Part shown: piece by piece, positions 1 through 9,224 of the stretch | Layout: every line of letters starts with the position of its first letter | How positions within the stretch are numbered: the first letter of the stretch is position 1 | NCBI RefSeq assembly: GCF_035978755.1 | Contig: NZ_CP108414.1 | Span: 5,332,001-5,396,000 of the forward strand | From: Streptomyces sp. NBC_01298 | Lineage (GTDB): Bacteria > Actinomycetota > Actinomycetes > Streptomycetales > Streptomycetaceae | Length of the DNA: 64,000 bases | Direction: 5' to 3' | Notes under the pieces: model-generated | What the model was told of the DNA's origin: nothing | Database searches by the model: none | The model's input: only the letters and a program-made list of their open reading frames with translations | Made by a program: the position numbers and the translations under genes

Positions 1-78
1 CGTGGGCGCGGTGGTGCGGCACCCACGGGCGGGTTCCAGCCGGGCGTTCCAGCCGGATGTCCTAGCCGGGCGGCGTGC

Positions 79-456
79 TCAGCAGGCCGTTACCCACAGG
101 GAGCTGATGTTGTCGTTCCGGTTGTACTGGGAGGTGTTGCCCTTCCAGTTGCCCACCGGCCACGTGGAGCCCTGCTTGTTGGTGTCCAGGTAGGTGCAGA
201 CCGTCTTGCCGGTCCTGTTCCATACCGAGGAGACCTTGTCGTTCAGGCGGTAGTCGCCCAGGTTGTTGGTGCCGCTGCGGAAGTAGGCCGCTCCGCCGTA
301 TCCGTTGTCGTGCTCGTAGACGCAGAACTCGCCGACCTCACAGTTCCGCCAGGGCGTCTCGGCGGCGGGCGCCGCCACCGCCGGTGCGGTGAGTACCGCG
401 GACATGGCCAGGGCCGCCGCGGCCGTGAAGGTGAGGAGGGAGCGTCGCGTTGACAT
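79..456 (-). CDS. Secreted peptidase inhibitor family I36-like protein
   Basis: Predicted 125-residue secreted protein. Residues 1-28 form a signal peptide (MSTRRSLL, a hydrophobic core, then AVAAPAA). The mature part has the beta/gamma-crystallin-like pattern of family I36 inhibitors: WRNCEVGEFCVYE, a G/Y-rich strand, then CTYL and a C-terminal cysteine, giving four cysteines for two likely disulfides. Family knowledge: the Streptomyces metalloproteinase inhibitor SMPI belongs here. The open frame extends further upstream, but the ATG at 456 begins the signal peptide and is preceded by AAGGCGG at about 8 nt. It is divergent from the phosphatase gene; the 287 bp between them show no other gene. 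The target protease is unknown. Confidence 0.85.
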   Translation of the reverse strand: MSTRRSLLTFTAAAALAMSAVLTAPAVAAPAAETPWRNCEVGEFCVYEHDNGYGGAAYFRSGTNNLGDYRLNDKVSSVWNRTGKTVCTYLDTNKQGSTWPVGNWKGNTSQYNRNDNISSLWVTAC

Positions 457-743
457 CACAAGATCCGCCTTTGGTTGGGAACATGTGGATTCCTTCCCTC
501 CACTAGAGCATCTGGATGCCGGGAGCCGAGCACGAGAACAAGCCCTTCTCTGGCCCATAGGGGGGCACATGCCGTTTACACGTGCAGACGTGACGTTTCT
601 TCCCGGCCGTCGTCGGCGAGTACCGGTCCCCGTTCCCCCGCCGACCAGGCGCATGGCACGTTTTGACAGTCGCCTTCCCATCGGCTGGTTTCGGCCATGC
701 CGTGTTCACGCGGCGTTATTCGCAGGCCCAGAGTCTCGGGGGC

Positions 744-1820
744 ATGAAGAAGGCACTGCTCGCCGCGACCGTCGTCGCCTCCACGCTCACCGTCGCCCTC
801 GTCGCGGCCCCCGCCGCCTCCGCCCACGGGTGGGACTTTCCCTGGGGCAACCACCACGGCAACTCCATCCCCTTCACCGAGGCCACCGTCACCGCCGGTG
901 CCGACGGGGCGTACACCCTGAAGTGGAACGCCAAGGGCGCCAAGCGCGTGGAGATCAAGGCGAACGGCAAGGTCGTCGCCCGGGGCGGCGCCCAGGGCGA
1001 GGCCGTGGTCGGCGGGCTGCCCGCGGCCGACCGGCAGTGGTTCGACTTCGAGCCCGAGCGCGGCCAGGGGCTGCGCCTCGCCGACCGGCTGATCAAGCTG
1101 GAGGGCACCGCCAACTTCCGTGACGCGGGCGGCTACCGCACCACCAACGGCCAGTGGGTCAAGATGGGCGAGATCTACCGCTCCGACGCCCTGAACAAGC
1201 TCACCGACAACGACCTCGCCAAGCTCCAGCGCCTGCGCGTGAAGACGATCTTCGACCTCCGCATGGAGAGCGAGCGCACCAAGGACGTGGACAAGGTCCC
1301 GGCCGGCGCGCACTACGTCGTCGCCGACGTCTTCGCCGGCTCCGGCTCCTTCCAGGCCATGCCCAAGACCCCCGACGAGGCCGTCAAGGCCATGGTCGAC
1401 GCCGAGAAGGCGATGGTCAGCGGGGAGGGCGGCAAGAAGGCCTACACCCAGGTGTTCGAGGGCATCGAGCGCGACCGCGACCGCTCCGTCCTGTTCCACT
1501 GCACCGCGGGCAAGGACCGTACCGGCTGGGCGAACGCCTCCCTGCTGACCGCCCTCGGCGTGCCGAGCGAGACCGTGATGGCCGACTACCTGGCCAGCAA
1601 CGACTACCGCAAGGCCGCCAACGACGCGATCCTCTCGCACCTGCCGGCCGCCCAGGCCGCCGTGTACAAGCCGATGCTCGACGTCCGCGCCGAGTACCTC
1701 AACGCCGGGTACGACGAGGTCACCGCGAAGTTCGGCAGCTTCGACGCCTACCTCGAGGACGGCCTCGGCATCGACGGCCGCGAGCTGAAGCAGCTGAAGA
1801 AGGACCTCCTGGTCGGCTAG
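744..1820 (+). CDS. Secreted tyrosine/dual-specificity-type protein phosphatase (Y_phosphatase3 family)
   Basis: 358 residues. A signal peptide (MKKALLAATVVAS to ASAHG) is followed by about 65 residues of a beta-rich segment, then the catalytic domain. The domain opens with NFRDAGGY, includes IFDLRMESER, and has the CX5R loop HCTAGKDRTG with nucleophile C253 and R259. This signature belongs to the MptpB-like family, which acts on phosphotyrosine and in some members phosphoinositides. Export is inferred from the signal peptide, so the substrate should be extracellular. The ATG at 744 was chosen because it starts the signal sequence; the frame is open 27 codons upstream. A second, cytoplasmic paralogue is at 39553-40281. 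Confidence 0.88.
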   Translation: MKKALLAATVVASTLTVALVAAPAASAHGWDFPWGNHHGNSIPFTEATVTAGADGAYTLKWNAKGAKRVEIKANGKVVARGGAQGEAVVGGLPAADRQWFDFEPERGQGLRLADRLIKLEGTANFRDAGGYRTTNGQWVKMGEIYRSDALNKLTDNDLAKLQRLRVKTIFDLRMESERTKDVDKVPAGAHYVVADVFAGSGSFQAMPKTPDEAVKAMVDAEKAMVSGEGGKKAYTQVFEGIERDRDRSVLFHCTAGKDRTGWANASLLTALGVPSETVMADYLASNDYRKAANDAILSHLPAAQAAVYKPMLDVRAEYLNAGYDEVTAKFGSFDAYLEDGLGIDGRELKQLKKDLLVG

Positions 1821-1830
1821 GCCGAGGGGG

Positions 1831-1878
1831 CCGCGCCCCGGTGGAGAGGACCGAAGGGTCCATTCCACCGGGGCGCGG
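1831..1878. terminator. Bidirectional terminator between convergent genes
   Basis: Perfect 15-bp inverted repeat (1831-1845 with 1864-1878) enclosing a second small hairpin. It lies 10 bp past the phosphatase stop and 21 bp from the stop of the convergent gene. There is no U-tract, as is usual in Streptomyces. Confidence 0.85.
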
Positions 1879-1899
1879 CTCGCGGTCACGGGTGACGGA

Positions 1900-3552
1900 T
1901 CACGGGGTGACGACGACCTCGTCCACGCGGCTGGAGGCGCTGAAGTGGGCCGTGGTGGGCTCGACGAACTTGGCGAGCCAGGAGCCGGTCGCGTCGGCGG
2001 TGAACTTCCTGGTGAAGGTGCCGTCCGCGGTGGTCTTGGACAGGCCCATGGGCTTCCACGCGATGGTTCCGGCGGGCCGGAAGTAGTAGCGGACCGTCTG
2101 GCCGGCGAAGGGCTTCCAGTCGGGGCTCTTCTCGGTCAGCTTTCCGGTGAGCGTGATCGGTCGGCCCTTCTTGACCGGCTCGGGCGCGGCGTTGAACTCC
2201 GGGATGGCCGTCGTCGTCCGTTCGGCGAGCCGCACCGCGGGCGTGACGGAGCCGCGGATGTCCGGGGTACCGACGTACCGCAGTCGCATGAAGCCCGGTC
2301 CGGGGTAGCGCACCCGCTCGTCGAACGCGTCTGCCGAGTTGGCCGTGACCGTCTGCTTCCTGACGGTGGTCCAGCCGGTCCTGCCGTCCGCCGAGTACTG
2401 GAAGTCCACCTCCAGCGAGGTGATGCCGGCCGGGACCTCCACGCTCAGGAACGTGCCCTTCACTTCCAGGTACTTGCTCTGCAGCAGCGTGGTCCCGAAG
2501 CCGATGAACGCGGTGCCGCCGGTGGTGTCCACCGTCACCTCCTGGGTGCCCGAGGACGCCCAGGGACTGTCGGCGCCGATCCGCCAGGTGGTGTCCTTCG
2601 TCAGGGGCACGGATCCCTCCAGCCGGCCCGCGCTCCCCGTCGTCAGGTGGTACGGCAGTCCGGCGCCGGTGTCGACGGCGATCCTCAGGCCCGCGGGCGC
2701 CGGCTTCCACGAGCCGTCGGCGGACTTCCAGGTGACCGTGCCGCTCACCTTGCCGGCCGTTCCGTAGGGGCCGGTCACGGTCGGGGAGTCCAAGGCGATG
2801 CGTGCGGCCGTGGACGCCGTCACGGGCACCGCCACGGAAGCCCGCTCCTCGGAGCCGTTGGCCCTGCTCGCGAGGTGGACGTACGTGGAGTCGTGGCCCG
2901 CCCGCGTCGTGCCGGACTCGGCGCCGGAGAAGGTGACCTTCGACGTGAAGTGTCCCTTGGCGTCGGCGGTCAGCGGTGAGCTGACGGTGCCGGTCCGGGT
3001 CGTGAACGCGCCGCCCGCGTACGGCTTCAGCGAGCCGTTACGCGGGTCGTAGAGCTTGATGTCACCCGAGACCACGGTGTCCGGCCGCGCGAACGACACC
3101 CCGTTCGTGGCCTTCAGGTTCGTGAAGGACGGCCGCACCTGGTAGGTCAGCACGGCCTTGTCCTTGTGGAGGACGGTTTCGCCCCCGGTGCCGTCGTACT
3201 CCACGTCGACGGCGTACTCGCCGAGATCGGCGAGCTTCAGCGGGGCGGTCCGTACCGGGAACCACGTGGGGTCCGGGTCCCCGCAGGAATCCGCGCAGGG
3301 ATCCCAATCCTCCGGACGGACCGGGTGGAAGCTCGTGACGGTGGCGACCCGCTTGGTCGTGCCCTTCTTGCGCAGGTGCACCTTGAGGTCCTTGGGCGGA
3401 TCACCGGAGAAGTCCAGGGTGACCGTCTCGTGCTCCACGCGTGCGCTGAAGCCCTTCGGCCGGGATTCGTCGGCCTGGGCGGCCGTGGGCACGGCCAGTA
3501 CGGCTCCCAGAGCCGTCGCCGTGCAGAGCACGGCGGTGATGCGCTTGTTCAT
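1900..3552 (-). CDS. Large secreted beta-sandwich-type protein of unknown function
   Basis: 550 residues with a clear signal peptide (MNKRITAVLCTATALGAVLAV, then QAD). The rest is Thr/Val/Gly-rich with alternating hydrophobic strands and recurring phrases such as LTGKLTEKSPDWKPFAGQTVRYYFRP, which resemble bacterial Ig-like or carboxypeptidase-regulatory repeats. No catalytic motif was recognised. CADSCGDPD at about residues 85-95 may form a disulfide. The ATG at 3552 was preferred over one nine codons upstream because it starts the signal peptide and follows GGGGGATAC. Convergent with the phosphatase gene. Probably an extracellular or wall-associated protein; the role is not known. Confidence 0.8.
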   Translation of the reverse strand: MNKRITAVLCTATALGAVLAVPTAAQADESRPKGFSARVEHETVTLDFSGDPPKDLKVHLRKKGTTKRVATVTSFHPVRPEDWDPCADSCGDPDPTWFPVRTAPLKLADLGEYAVDVEYDGTGGETVLHKDKAVLTYQVRPSFTNLKATNGVSFARPDTVVSGDIKLYDPRNGSLKPYAGGAFTTRTGTVSSPLTADAKGHFTSKVTFSGAESGTTRAGHDSTYVHLASRANGSEERASVAVPVTASTAARIALDSPTVTGPYGTAGKVSGTVTWKSADGSWKPAPAGLRIAVDTGAGLPYHLTTGSAGRLEGSVPLTKDTTWRIGADSPWASSGTQEVTVDTTGGTAFIGFGTTLLQSKYLEVKGTFLSVEVPAGITSLEVDFQYSADGRTGWTTVRKQTVTANSADAFDERVRYPGPGFMRLRYVGTPDIRGSVTPAVRLAERTTTAIPEFNAAPEPVKKGRPITLTGKLTEKSPDWKPFAGQTVRYYFRPAGTIAWKPMGLSKTTADGTFTRKFTADATGSWLAKFVEPTTAHFSASSRVDEVVVTP

Positions 3553-3693
3553 GTATCCCCCGGGGATGACGTCCGTCACTCACCGAGGAGACCGCTCACC
3601 CCGCCCGATGGTTGTACGGGGACGGGGTGTGTGCGGACGCGTCCGTGCGCGCGCCGGCCCGGCGGCTCACGCACGGACGCGTCCGGCGGCGAC

Positions 3694-6291
3694 TCAGTCC
3701 AGGACCGGCAGCAGCTCCGGCAGGTGGCCGTCCGAGGCGCGGGCCGCGGCCTGCCGCTCCTGCGGTACCTCCCCGTAGAGGGTCGTACGGGCCTTCGCGG
3801 GCCGGCCGGCGGCCTCGGCGACGGCGATCAGGTCCCGCACGGACTTGTACGAGCCGTAGCTGGAGCCGGCCATCCGCGAGATGGTCTCCTCCATCAGGGT
3901 TCCGCCCAGGTCGTTGGCGCCCGAGCGGAGCATCTCGGCCGCGCCCTCCGAGCCCAGCTTCACCCAGCTGGTCTGGATGTTGGTGATGTGCGGGTGGAGC
4001 AGGATGCGGGCCATCGCCGTCACGGCGCGGTTGTCGCGCACCGTCGGGCCGGGGCGCGCGATGCCCGCGAGGTAGACGGGGGCGTTGGTGTGGATGAAGG
4101 GGAGGGTCACGAACTCCGTGAAGCCCTCCACCCCCTTGGCGTGCGCCTCCTGCTGCATGCGCGCCAGCGTGCGGAAGTGGCCCAGCCAGTGGCGGGGCTG
4201 GTCCACGTGCCCGTACATCATCGTGGAGGAGGAGCGGATGCCCAGCTCGTGCGCGGTGGAGACCACGTCGATCCAGTCCGCCGTCGGCAGCTTGCCCTTG
4301 GTGAGGACCCAGCGGACCTCGTCGTCCAGGATCTCCGCCGCCGTACCGGGGATGGAGTCGAGACCGGCCTCCTTGGCCGCGGTCAGCCAGTCCCGTACCG
4401 ACATCCCCGTGCGCGTCGCGCCGTTGACGACTTCCATCGGGGAGAAGGCGTGCACGTGCATGCCGGGCACGCGCGCCTTCACGGCCCGCGCGATGTCGAA
4501 GTAGGCCGTCCCGGGCAGGTCCGGGTGGATCCCGCCCTGCATGCACACCTCGACCGCGCCCACGTCCCACGCCTGCGCGGCCCGGTCGGCGACCTGGTCG
4601 AGCGAGAGGGTGTACGCGTCCGCGTCCGTGCGGCGCTGCGCGAAGGCGCAGAAGCGGCAGCCGGTGTAACAGACGTTGGTGAAGTTGATGTTGCGGGTCA
4701 CGATGTACGTGACGTCCTCGCCCACCACGGACTTGCGCAGGTCGTCCGCGATCCGGCAGAGCGCGTCCAGCGCCGGGCCGTCCGCGTGCAGCAGGGCGAG
4801 CGCCTGCTCGTCGGTGAGCTTCGTCGGGTCGTCGGCGGCCTGCGCGAGCGCCGCCCGTACGTCGGTGTCGATGCGCTCGGGATCGGGGACCATGCCGGGG
4901 GCCGCGGCCTCGCGCAGGGCCTCCCAGTCGCCGTAGACCTCGTCGAAGTCGTCGCGGCGGTCGCCGGTACGGCCCTGCGTGTCGATGGTGGTGTGCAGGT
5001 CGGTGCGGCCGTAGGCGGTGAAGCCCTCGTCCGGCTCCTGCCACGGCCGGCCCTCGACGGTCGCGGACTCGTCCGCGAGCCCGCTGTCCGCGTCGGCCAG
5101 CGCGCGTACGTGGGGCAGCAGGCGGGGGTCCAGCCAGGGCTCGCCGCGCTGGAGGAACTCCGGGTAGATGGTGAGGCGTTCGCGGAGCTCGAAACCGGCG
5201 GACGCGGTGCGCTCGGCGAGCTCCTCGATGTGCGGCCAGGGGCGCTCGGGGTTCACGTGGTCGGGGGTGAGCGGGGAGACCCCGCCCCAGTCGTCGATGC
5301 CGGCGCCGACGATCAGCGCGTACTCGGAGTCCACCAGGTTCGGCGGGGCCTGGATGCGGGCGCTCGGTCCCAGGATGTGGCGGGCCACGGCGATGGCCGC
5401 CGCGAGCTCCTCCAGCTCCGCGTCGGGCATGGCGCGCATGGCGGTGTCGGGCTTGGCCCGGAAGTTCTGGACGATGACTTCCTGGATGCCGTGGTAGCTG
5501 CGCTGGATCCGGCGCAGCTCGAAGAAGGCGTCCGCGCGCTCCTCGTAGGACTCGCCGATGCCGATCAGCACCCCGGTGGTGAAGGGCACGTTGGAGCGTC
5601 CGGCGTCTTCGAGCACGCGCAGCCGGACGGCCGGGTCCTTGTCGGGGGAGCCGTGGTGGGGGCCGCCGGGCTCGGACCACAGGCGGGTGGCGGTGGTCTC
5701 CAGCATCATGCCCATGGACGGGGCGACGGGCTTGAGGCGCTGGAGGTCCGACCAGGACAGCACACCGGGGTTGAGGTGGGGGAGGAGGCCGGTCTCCTCC
5801 AGGACGCGGATGGCCATGGCGCGCACGTAGGCGAGGGTGTCGTCGTAGCCGTGCGCGTCGAGCCACTCGCGGGCCTCGGGCCAGCGGTCCTCCGGCCGGT
5901 CGCCGAGCGTGAACAGTGCTTCCTTGCAGCCGAGGGCCGCACCCTTGCGGGCTATGTCGAGGACCTCGTCGGGGGACAGGTACATCCCGTGGCCCTCGCG
6001 GCGGAGCTTGCCGGGGACCGTGACGAAGGTGCAGTAGTGGCACTTGTCGCGGCACAGCCGGGTGAGGGGGATGAAGACCTTGCGCGAGTAGGTGATGACG
6101 CCGGGCCGCCCCGCGGCTTGGAGGCCGGAGTCCCTGACCCGAGCGGCGGAGGCGGCGAGGTCCTTCAGGGCCTCGCCGCGCGCCTGCAGGAGTACGGCCG
6201 CCTCGGTCGCGTCGAGCGCGACGCCGTCGCGGGCGCGGCGGAGCGCGCGGCGCATCGAGTTCTCGGTCGGAGCGTCACTCGGAGTGGTCAT
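3694..6291 (-). CDS. fbiC: Bifunctional FO synthase (CofG-CofH fusion)
   Basis: 865 residues, the usual length of actinobacterial FbiC. It makes FO (7,8-didemethyl-8-hydroxy-5-deazariboflavin), the chromophore of coenzyme F420, from tyrosine and the flavin precursor 5-amino-6-ribitylamino-uracil. Two radical-SAM halves are visible. The CofG half has CRDKCHYC (C80, C84, C87); the CofH half has CYTGCRFC (C541, C545, C548). Each triad binds a 4Fe-4S cluster. ATG at 6291. It may be co-transcribed with the SDR gene 40 bp upstream on the same strand. F420 supports many reductases and antibiotic pathways in this genus; no other F420 gene is in the window. Confidence 0.97.
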   Translation of the reverse strand: MTTPSDAPTENSMRRALRRARDGVALDATEAAVLLQARGEALKDLAASAARVRDSGLQAAGRPGVITYSRKVFIPLTRLCRDKCHYCTFVTVPGKLRREGHGMYLSPDEVLDIARKGAALGCKEALFTLGDRPEDRWPEAREWLDAHGYDDTLAYVRAMAIRVLEETGLLPHLNPGVLSWSDLQRLKPVAPSMGMMLETTATRLWSEPGGPHHGSPDKDPAVRLRVLEDAGRSNVPFTTGVLIGIGESYEERADAFFELRRIQRSYHGIQEVIVQNFRAKPDTAMRAMPDAELEELAAAIAVARHILGPSARIQAPPNLVDSEYALIVGAGIDDWGGVSPLTPDHVNPERPWPHIEELAERTASAGFELRERLTIYPEFLQRGEPWLDPRLLPHVRALADADSGLADESATVEGRPWQEPDEGFTAYGRTDLHTTIDTQGRTGDRRDDFDEVYGDWEALREAAAPGMVPDPERIDTDVRAALAQAADDPTKLTDEQALALLHADGPALDALCRIADDLRKSVVGEDVTYIVTRNINFTNVCYTGCRFCAFAQRRTDADAYTLSLDQVADRAAQAWDVGAVEVCMQGGIHPDLPGTAYFDIARAVKARVPGMHVHAFSPMEVVNGATRTGMSVRDWLTAAKEAGLDSIPGTAAEILDDEVRWVLTKGKLPTADWIDVVSTAHELGIRSSSTMMYGHVDQPRHWLGHFRTLARMQQEAHAKGVEGFTEFVTLPFIHTNAPVYLAGIARPGPTVRDNRAVTAMARILLHPHITNIQTSWVKLGSEGAAEMLRSGANDLGGTLMEETISRMAGSSYGSYKSVRDLIAVAEAAGRPAKARTTLYGEVPQERQAAARASDGHLPELLPVLD

Positions 6292-6331
6292 GGCCCGAGC
6301 ATACGATCAGCTCGCGCGCGCACGGAGGGGC

Positions 6332-7129
6332 TCATCGCATCAGTTCCCCGGCGTTGACCAGCAGAGACTGGCCTGTTATCGCCCGTGCGCGGTCGGAGGC
6401 GAGGAAGGCGGCGGCGTCCGCGACGTCCCCGTCGGTGGCCAGGTCGGGCAGTGCCATGCGGTCGGTGAGGCGGGCGTGCACCTCGGCCTCCGGGACGCCC
6501 TCGGTGTGCGCGGTGAAGGTGACGAAGGCCTGGACCGGGGGGCCCCACATCCAGCCGGGGAGCACGGTGTTCACGCGGATGCGGTGCGGGCCGAGCTCGC
6601 GGGCCATGGAGTACATGGCGGAGGTCAGGGCGCCCTTGGAGGCGGCGTAGGCGGCCTGCTGCACCTCGTTGGGGGAGGCGATGGCCGACTGGGTGCCGAT
6701 GATGACGACGGAGCCGCCGGCGCGCTTCAGCGCGGGCAGGCAGGCGCGGGTCATGCGCAGGGTGCCGAGGAGGTTGACGTCGAGGATCTGCTGCCAGGTG
6801 CCGAAGTCGGCGTCTTCCAGGCCGCCGAAGTACGAGTCCCAGGCGGCGACGTGGACGACGGCGTCGACCCCGCCGAAGCGGTCCTGGGCGAGTGCGGCGA
6901 GTGCTTCGCACTGGCGCTCGTCGGAGATGTCGGTCGGGAGGTACGCGGTGTGCGTGCCGTCGGGGTCGATCTCGGCGGCGGCCTTGGCGAGGTTGGCCTC
7001 GGTCCGGGCCCCGAGCACGGCGTTGCCGCCGTCGCGGACGACGGTGGCGGCGACCTGGTGGCCGAGGCCGGCGCCTACGCCGGAGACGATGACGGTCTTG
7101 CCCTGCAGCAGTAGCGGCGACGGTGACAT
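6332..7129 (-). CDS. SDR family NAD(P)-dependent oxidoreductase
   Basis: 265 residues with a Rossmann fold. The glycine-rich cofactor loop is VSGVGAGLG near residue 15, a variant of TGxxxGxG. The active site has Ser in GTQSAIA and the YAASK motif. The C-terminal TGQSLLVNAGE is typical of classical SDRs. The start at 7129 is supported by AGGAGGG about 8 nt upstream. It lies upstream of fbiC in the same orientation, so co-transcription is possible, but the substrate cannot be inferred. Confidence 0.9.
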   Translation of the reverse strand: MSPSPLLLQGKTVIVSGVGAGLGHQVAATVVRDGGNAVLGARTEANLAKAAAEIDPDGTHTAYLPTDISDERQCEALAALAQDRFGGVDAVVHVAAWDSYFGGLEDADFGTWQQILDVNLLGTLRMTRACLPALKRAGGSVVIIGTQSAIASPNEVQQAAYAASKGALTSAMYSMARELGPHRIRVNTVLPGWMWGPPVQAFVTFTAHTEGVPEAEVHARLTDRMALPDLATDGDVADAAAFLASDRARAITGQSLLVNAGELMR

Positions 7130-7240
7130 GATGCAGCCCTCCTGGCGGCCCGATGGATCTGACGGGGCGTCAGGCTACGGTGTGGGGGGCGGGGAGGGAA
7201 GGGTGTGCGGGTGCGGGTGCGGGGTCCCGGGTGCGGCGGC

Positions 7241-7298
7241 GTTGCCGGGGACGCTGTCCCCGGGCCCCTGCGCCTCAAGCGCCGGCGGGGCTGGGGTT
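7241..7298 (-). repeat. Streptomyces-type intergenic repeat, copy 1 (inverted)
   Basis: Read on the minus strand it starts CAGCCCCGCCGGCGCTTGAG and continues into a self-complementary GGGGAC..GTCCCC hairpin. Same family as the three copies at 7508-7720 and the copy inside fruA, in opposite orientation and with GCTTGAG in place of GTTTGAG. Confidence 0.7.
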
Positions 7299-7507
7299 GT
7301 GCCGGTGTGGTGCTTGCTGCGGGCGGGGGTCGGTGCCGGGGGCGGGGTGGGGTGTTGGCCTGGACTGCATGATTTAGGCGCCCTGTGCCCTGCTTCGACA
7401 GTGATTCCGAGAAGTGCGCCACAAATCACGCTTTACGTCCCGGCCAACACCCCACCCCGCCCCCGTCCCCGCCCCCGGTACGCAGCCCCCGACCGCGTCG
7501 TTCTTTC

Positions 7508-7577
7508 AGCCGTCCGGCGTTTGAGGACCGGGGTCTGGGGCGGAGCCCCAGGGGTCCGGGCGCAGCCCGGGGCCCCC
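7508..7577 (+). repeat. Streptomyces-type intergenic repeat, copy 2
   Basis: Core AGCCGTCCGGCGTTTGAGGA, followed by the hairpin-forming CTGGGGCGGAGCCCCAG and GGGCGCAGCCC. Near-identical to copies 3 and 4. Confidence 0.8.
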
Positions 7578-7600
7578 TTCCGGCCCGCCCGTGCTACTCC

Positions 7601-7662
7601 AGCCGTCCGGCGTTTGAGGACCGGGGTTTGGGGCGGAGCCCCAGGGTCCGGGCGCAGCCCGG
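7601..7662 (+). repeat. Streptomyces-type intergenic repeat, copy 3
   Basis: Direct repeat of copy 2, offset by 93 bp, sharing the GTCCGGCGTTTGAGGACCGG core and the GGGGCGGAGCCCC stem. Confidence 0.8.
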
Positions 7663-7676
7663 TAGCCCTGCTCTTG

Positions 7677-7720
7677 AGCCCGTCCGGCGTTTGAGGACCG
7701 GGGTCCGGGCAGCGCCCGGG
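7677..7720 (+). repeat. Streptomyces-type intergenic repeat, copy 4 (shortened)
   Basis: Third direct copy, with core CGTCCGGCGTTTGAGGACCG but a truncated stem (GGGCAGCGCCC). Confidence 0.75.
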
Positions 7721-7863
7721 GAACGGTGGAAGGGCGGGTAGGGGACTCCGCCCCGCGCAGCGGCAACGGTCGCAGCAGGGGACTTCGCCCGCGCAGCGGT
7801 AAGGGTCGCGGCAAGGGACTCTCCGCCCCGCGCAGCGGTGAGGGGGGCGCGCCGCAGGGTGGG

Positions 7864-9096
7864 TTAGGGGGTCAGGCGGGTTAGGCCCTGGTGGATCTCC
7901 GGGGCCGTGTGCGTCGTGAAGGACAGGCGGAGGGTTCGGGGGTCCGGGTCGCGGGCGAAGAAGGGGGCTCCGGGGACGAAGGCGACCCCGCGGGAGGTGG
8001 CCGCGCGGAGCAAGGCCATCGCGTCGTGTCCCTCGGGCAGCCGGGCCCAGACGAACATCCCGCCCTCCGGGCGGTTCCACGTGGAGCCCGGCGGCAGGGC
8101 GGTGGGCAGGCCCGACAGGAGGGCATCGCGCCGGATCCGGTACGCGTCGCGGACCCCCGCCACGTGCGCGTCGAGGTCCGCCGTACGCAAGTACTCCGCC
8201 GCCGCCAGCTGGTCGACCGTCGAGGTGTGCAGGTCCGCCGCCTGCTTCGCGAGCGCCGCGCCCCGCAGCAGCGCGGCCGGCGCGCGCAGCCAGCCGAGCC
8301 GGAGCCCGGGGGCCATGACCTTCGAGAAGCTGCCGAGCAGCGCCGTGCGGTCCTCGGCCCCGGGGTAGGAGGCGAGCCGGGGCAGCGCGCGGCCCTCGTA
8401 GCGGAGTTCACCGTACGGGTCGTCCTCCAGGAGCCACAGGCCGAGCCGGGCCGCGACGGCCGCGATCTCTGCGCGGCGGTCGGCGGGGAGGGTGCGTCCG
8501 GTCGGGTTCTGGAAGGTGGGGATCGTGTAGAGCAGCTTGGGGCGTTCGCGGGCGACGAGTTCGGCCAGGGCGTCCGGGAGGATGCCCTGGTCGTCGCACG
8601 GGACGGGGATCACCCGGGCGCCGGCGAGCTCGAACCCCTGGAGCGCCGCCAGGTAGGTGGGGTTCTCGACGAGCACCGCGTCGCCCGGCTCGATGAGCGC
8701 GGTCGTGATCAGGCCGAGCCCCTGCTGCGATCCGGTGGTGATCAGCAGGTCGTCGGCGGTGGTCGGCAGTCCTTGCCGGCCGATCCGGGCCGCCACCGCC
8801 GCGCGCAGTTCGGGGTCGCCCTCGGTGGTCGAGTACTGGAGGGCGCGGCCCGCGGACCGCGCGAAGGCGGCGTCGTACGCCGCCCGCAGGCCCTCGGTGT
8901 CGAAGAGCTCGGGGGCGGGCAGGCCGCCGGCGAAGGAGATCATGCCGGGCTGGGCGGTGACGGCGAGGATCTCGCGCACGGCGGAGGGAGCGGTCGTACG
9001 GATCCGGGCGGCGAAGGGCGGCGGCGGGGTGGTGACCGGCGGGGTGGTGACCGGCGAGGTGGAGGGCGGTGCGGAGGCGGGCGCTGAGGCGGGCAC
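7864..9096 (-). CDS. PLP-dependent aminotransferase (class I/II, LysN/2-aminoadipate type)
   Basis: 410 residues. Fold-type I motifs in order: ISFAGGLPAPELF near the N-terminus, YSTTEGDPELR, TTGSQQGL, VENPTYLAAL, TIPTFQNPTG, LLEDDPYGELRY (the Asp that pairs with the PLP pyridine) and the Schiff-base lysine in GSFSKVMAPGLRLGW. It resembles the catalytic half of MocR regulators without the GntR DNA-binding domain. The GTG at 9096 was chosen because GAAGGAG stands 5 nt upstream; the frame extends 37 codons further without a ribosome site. Residues 1-30 are Ala/Pro/Thr-rich. Amino-acid substrate unknown. Confidence 0.9.
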   Translation of the reverse strand: MPASAPASAPPSTSPVTTPPVTTPPPPFAARIRTTAPSAVREILAVTAQPGMISFAGGLPAPELFDTEGLRAAYDAAFARSAGRALQYSTTEGDPELRAAVAARIGRQGLPTTADDLLITTGSQQGLGLITTALIEPGDAVLVENPTYLAALQGFELAGARVIPVPCDDQGILPDALAELVARERPKLLYTIPTFQNPTGRTLPADRRAEIAAVAARLGLWLLEDDPYGELRYEGRALPRLASYPGAEDRTALLGSFSKVMAPGLRLGWLRAPAALLRGAALAKQAADLHTSTVDQLAAAEYLRTADLDAHVAGVRDAYRIRRDALLSGLPTALPPGSTWNRPEGGMFVWARLPEGHDAMALLRAATSRGVAFVPGAPFFARDPDPRTLRLSFTTHTAPEIHQGLTRLTP

Positions 9097-9159
9097 GGTG
9101 GCTCCTTCGGGAGGCGGGTGCGGGCATCGTAGCCGTGAATAGGTGTAGACGGCAGCTAT

Positions 9160-9170
9160 GTATCGGATAC
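9160..9170. promoter_or_regulatory. Short palindrome in divergent promoter region (possible operator)
   Basis: GTATC-G-GATAC perfect inverted repeat between the aminotransferase (start 9096) and the divergent gene at 9225. An operator role is inference only. Confidence 0.35.
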
Positions 9171-9224
9171 TGAACGGCCCCCAGGGACTCCACATCTGAC
9201 GTCGCATCAGCTAGACCGTCTCCC

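Larger units (their letters stand above)
7130..7863. other. Gene-free region rich in dispersed repeats
   Basis: No convincing gene in 734 bp. Frames that look open here are GC-driven and run through the repeat copies listed separately. The region separates two genes on the minus strand and holds four members of one intergenic repeat family. Confidence 0.8.

Noticed and set aside
2..193. 63-codon ORF at the left edge
   Set aside because: Antisense to the I36 inhibitor gene, no motif.
3166..6357. 1063-codon plus-strand frame opposite fbiC
   Set aside because: Antisense shadow of FO synthase, whose radical-SAM motifs are unambiguous on the minus strand.
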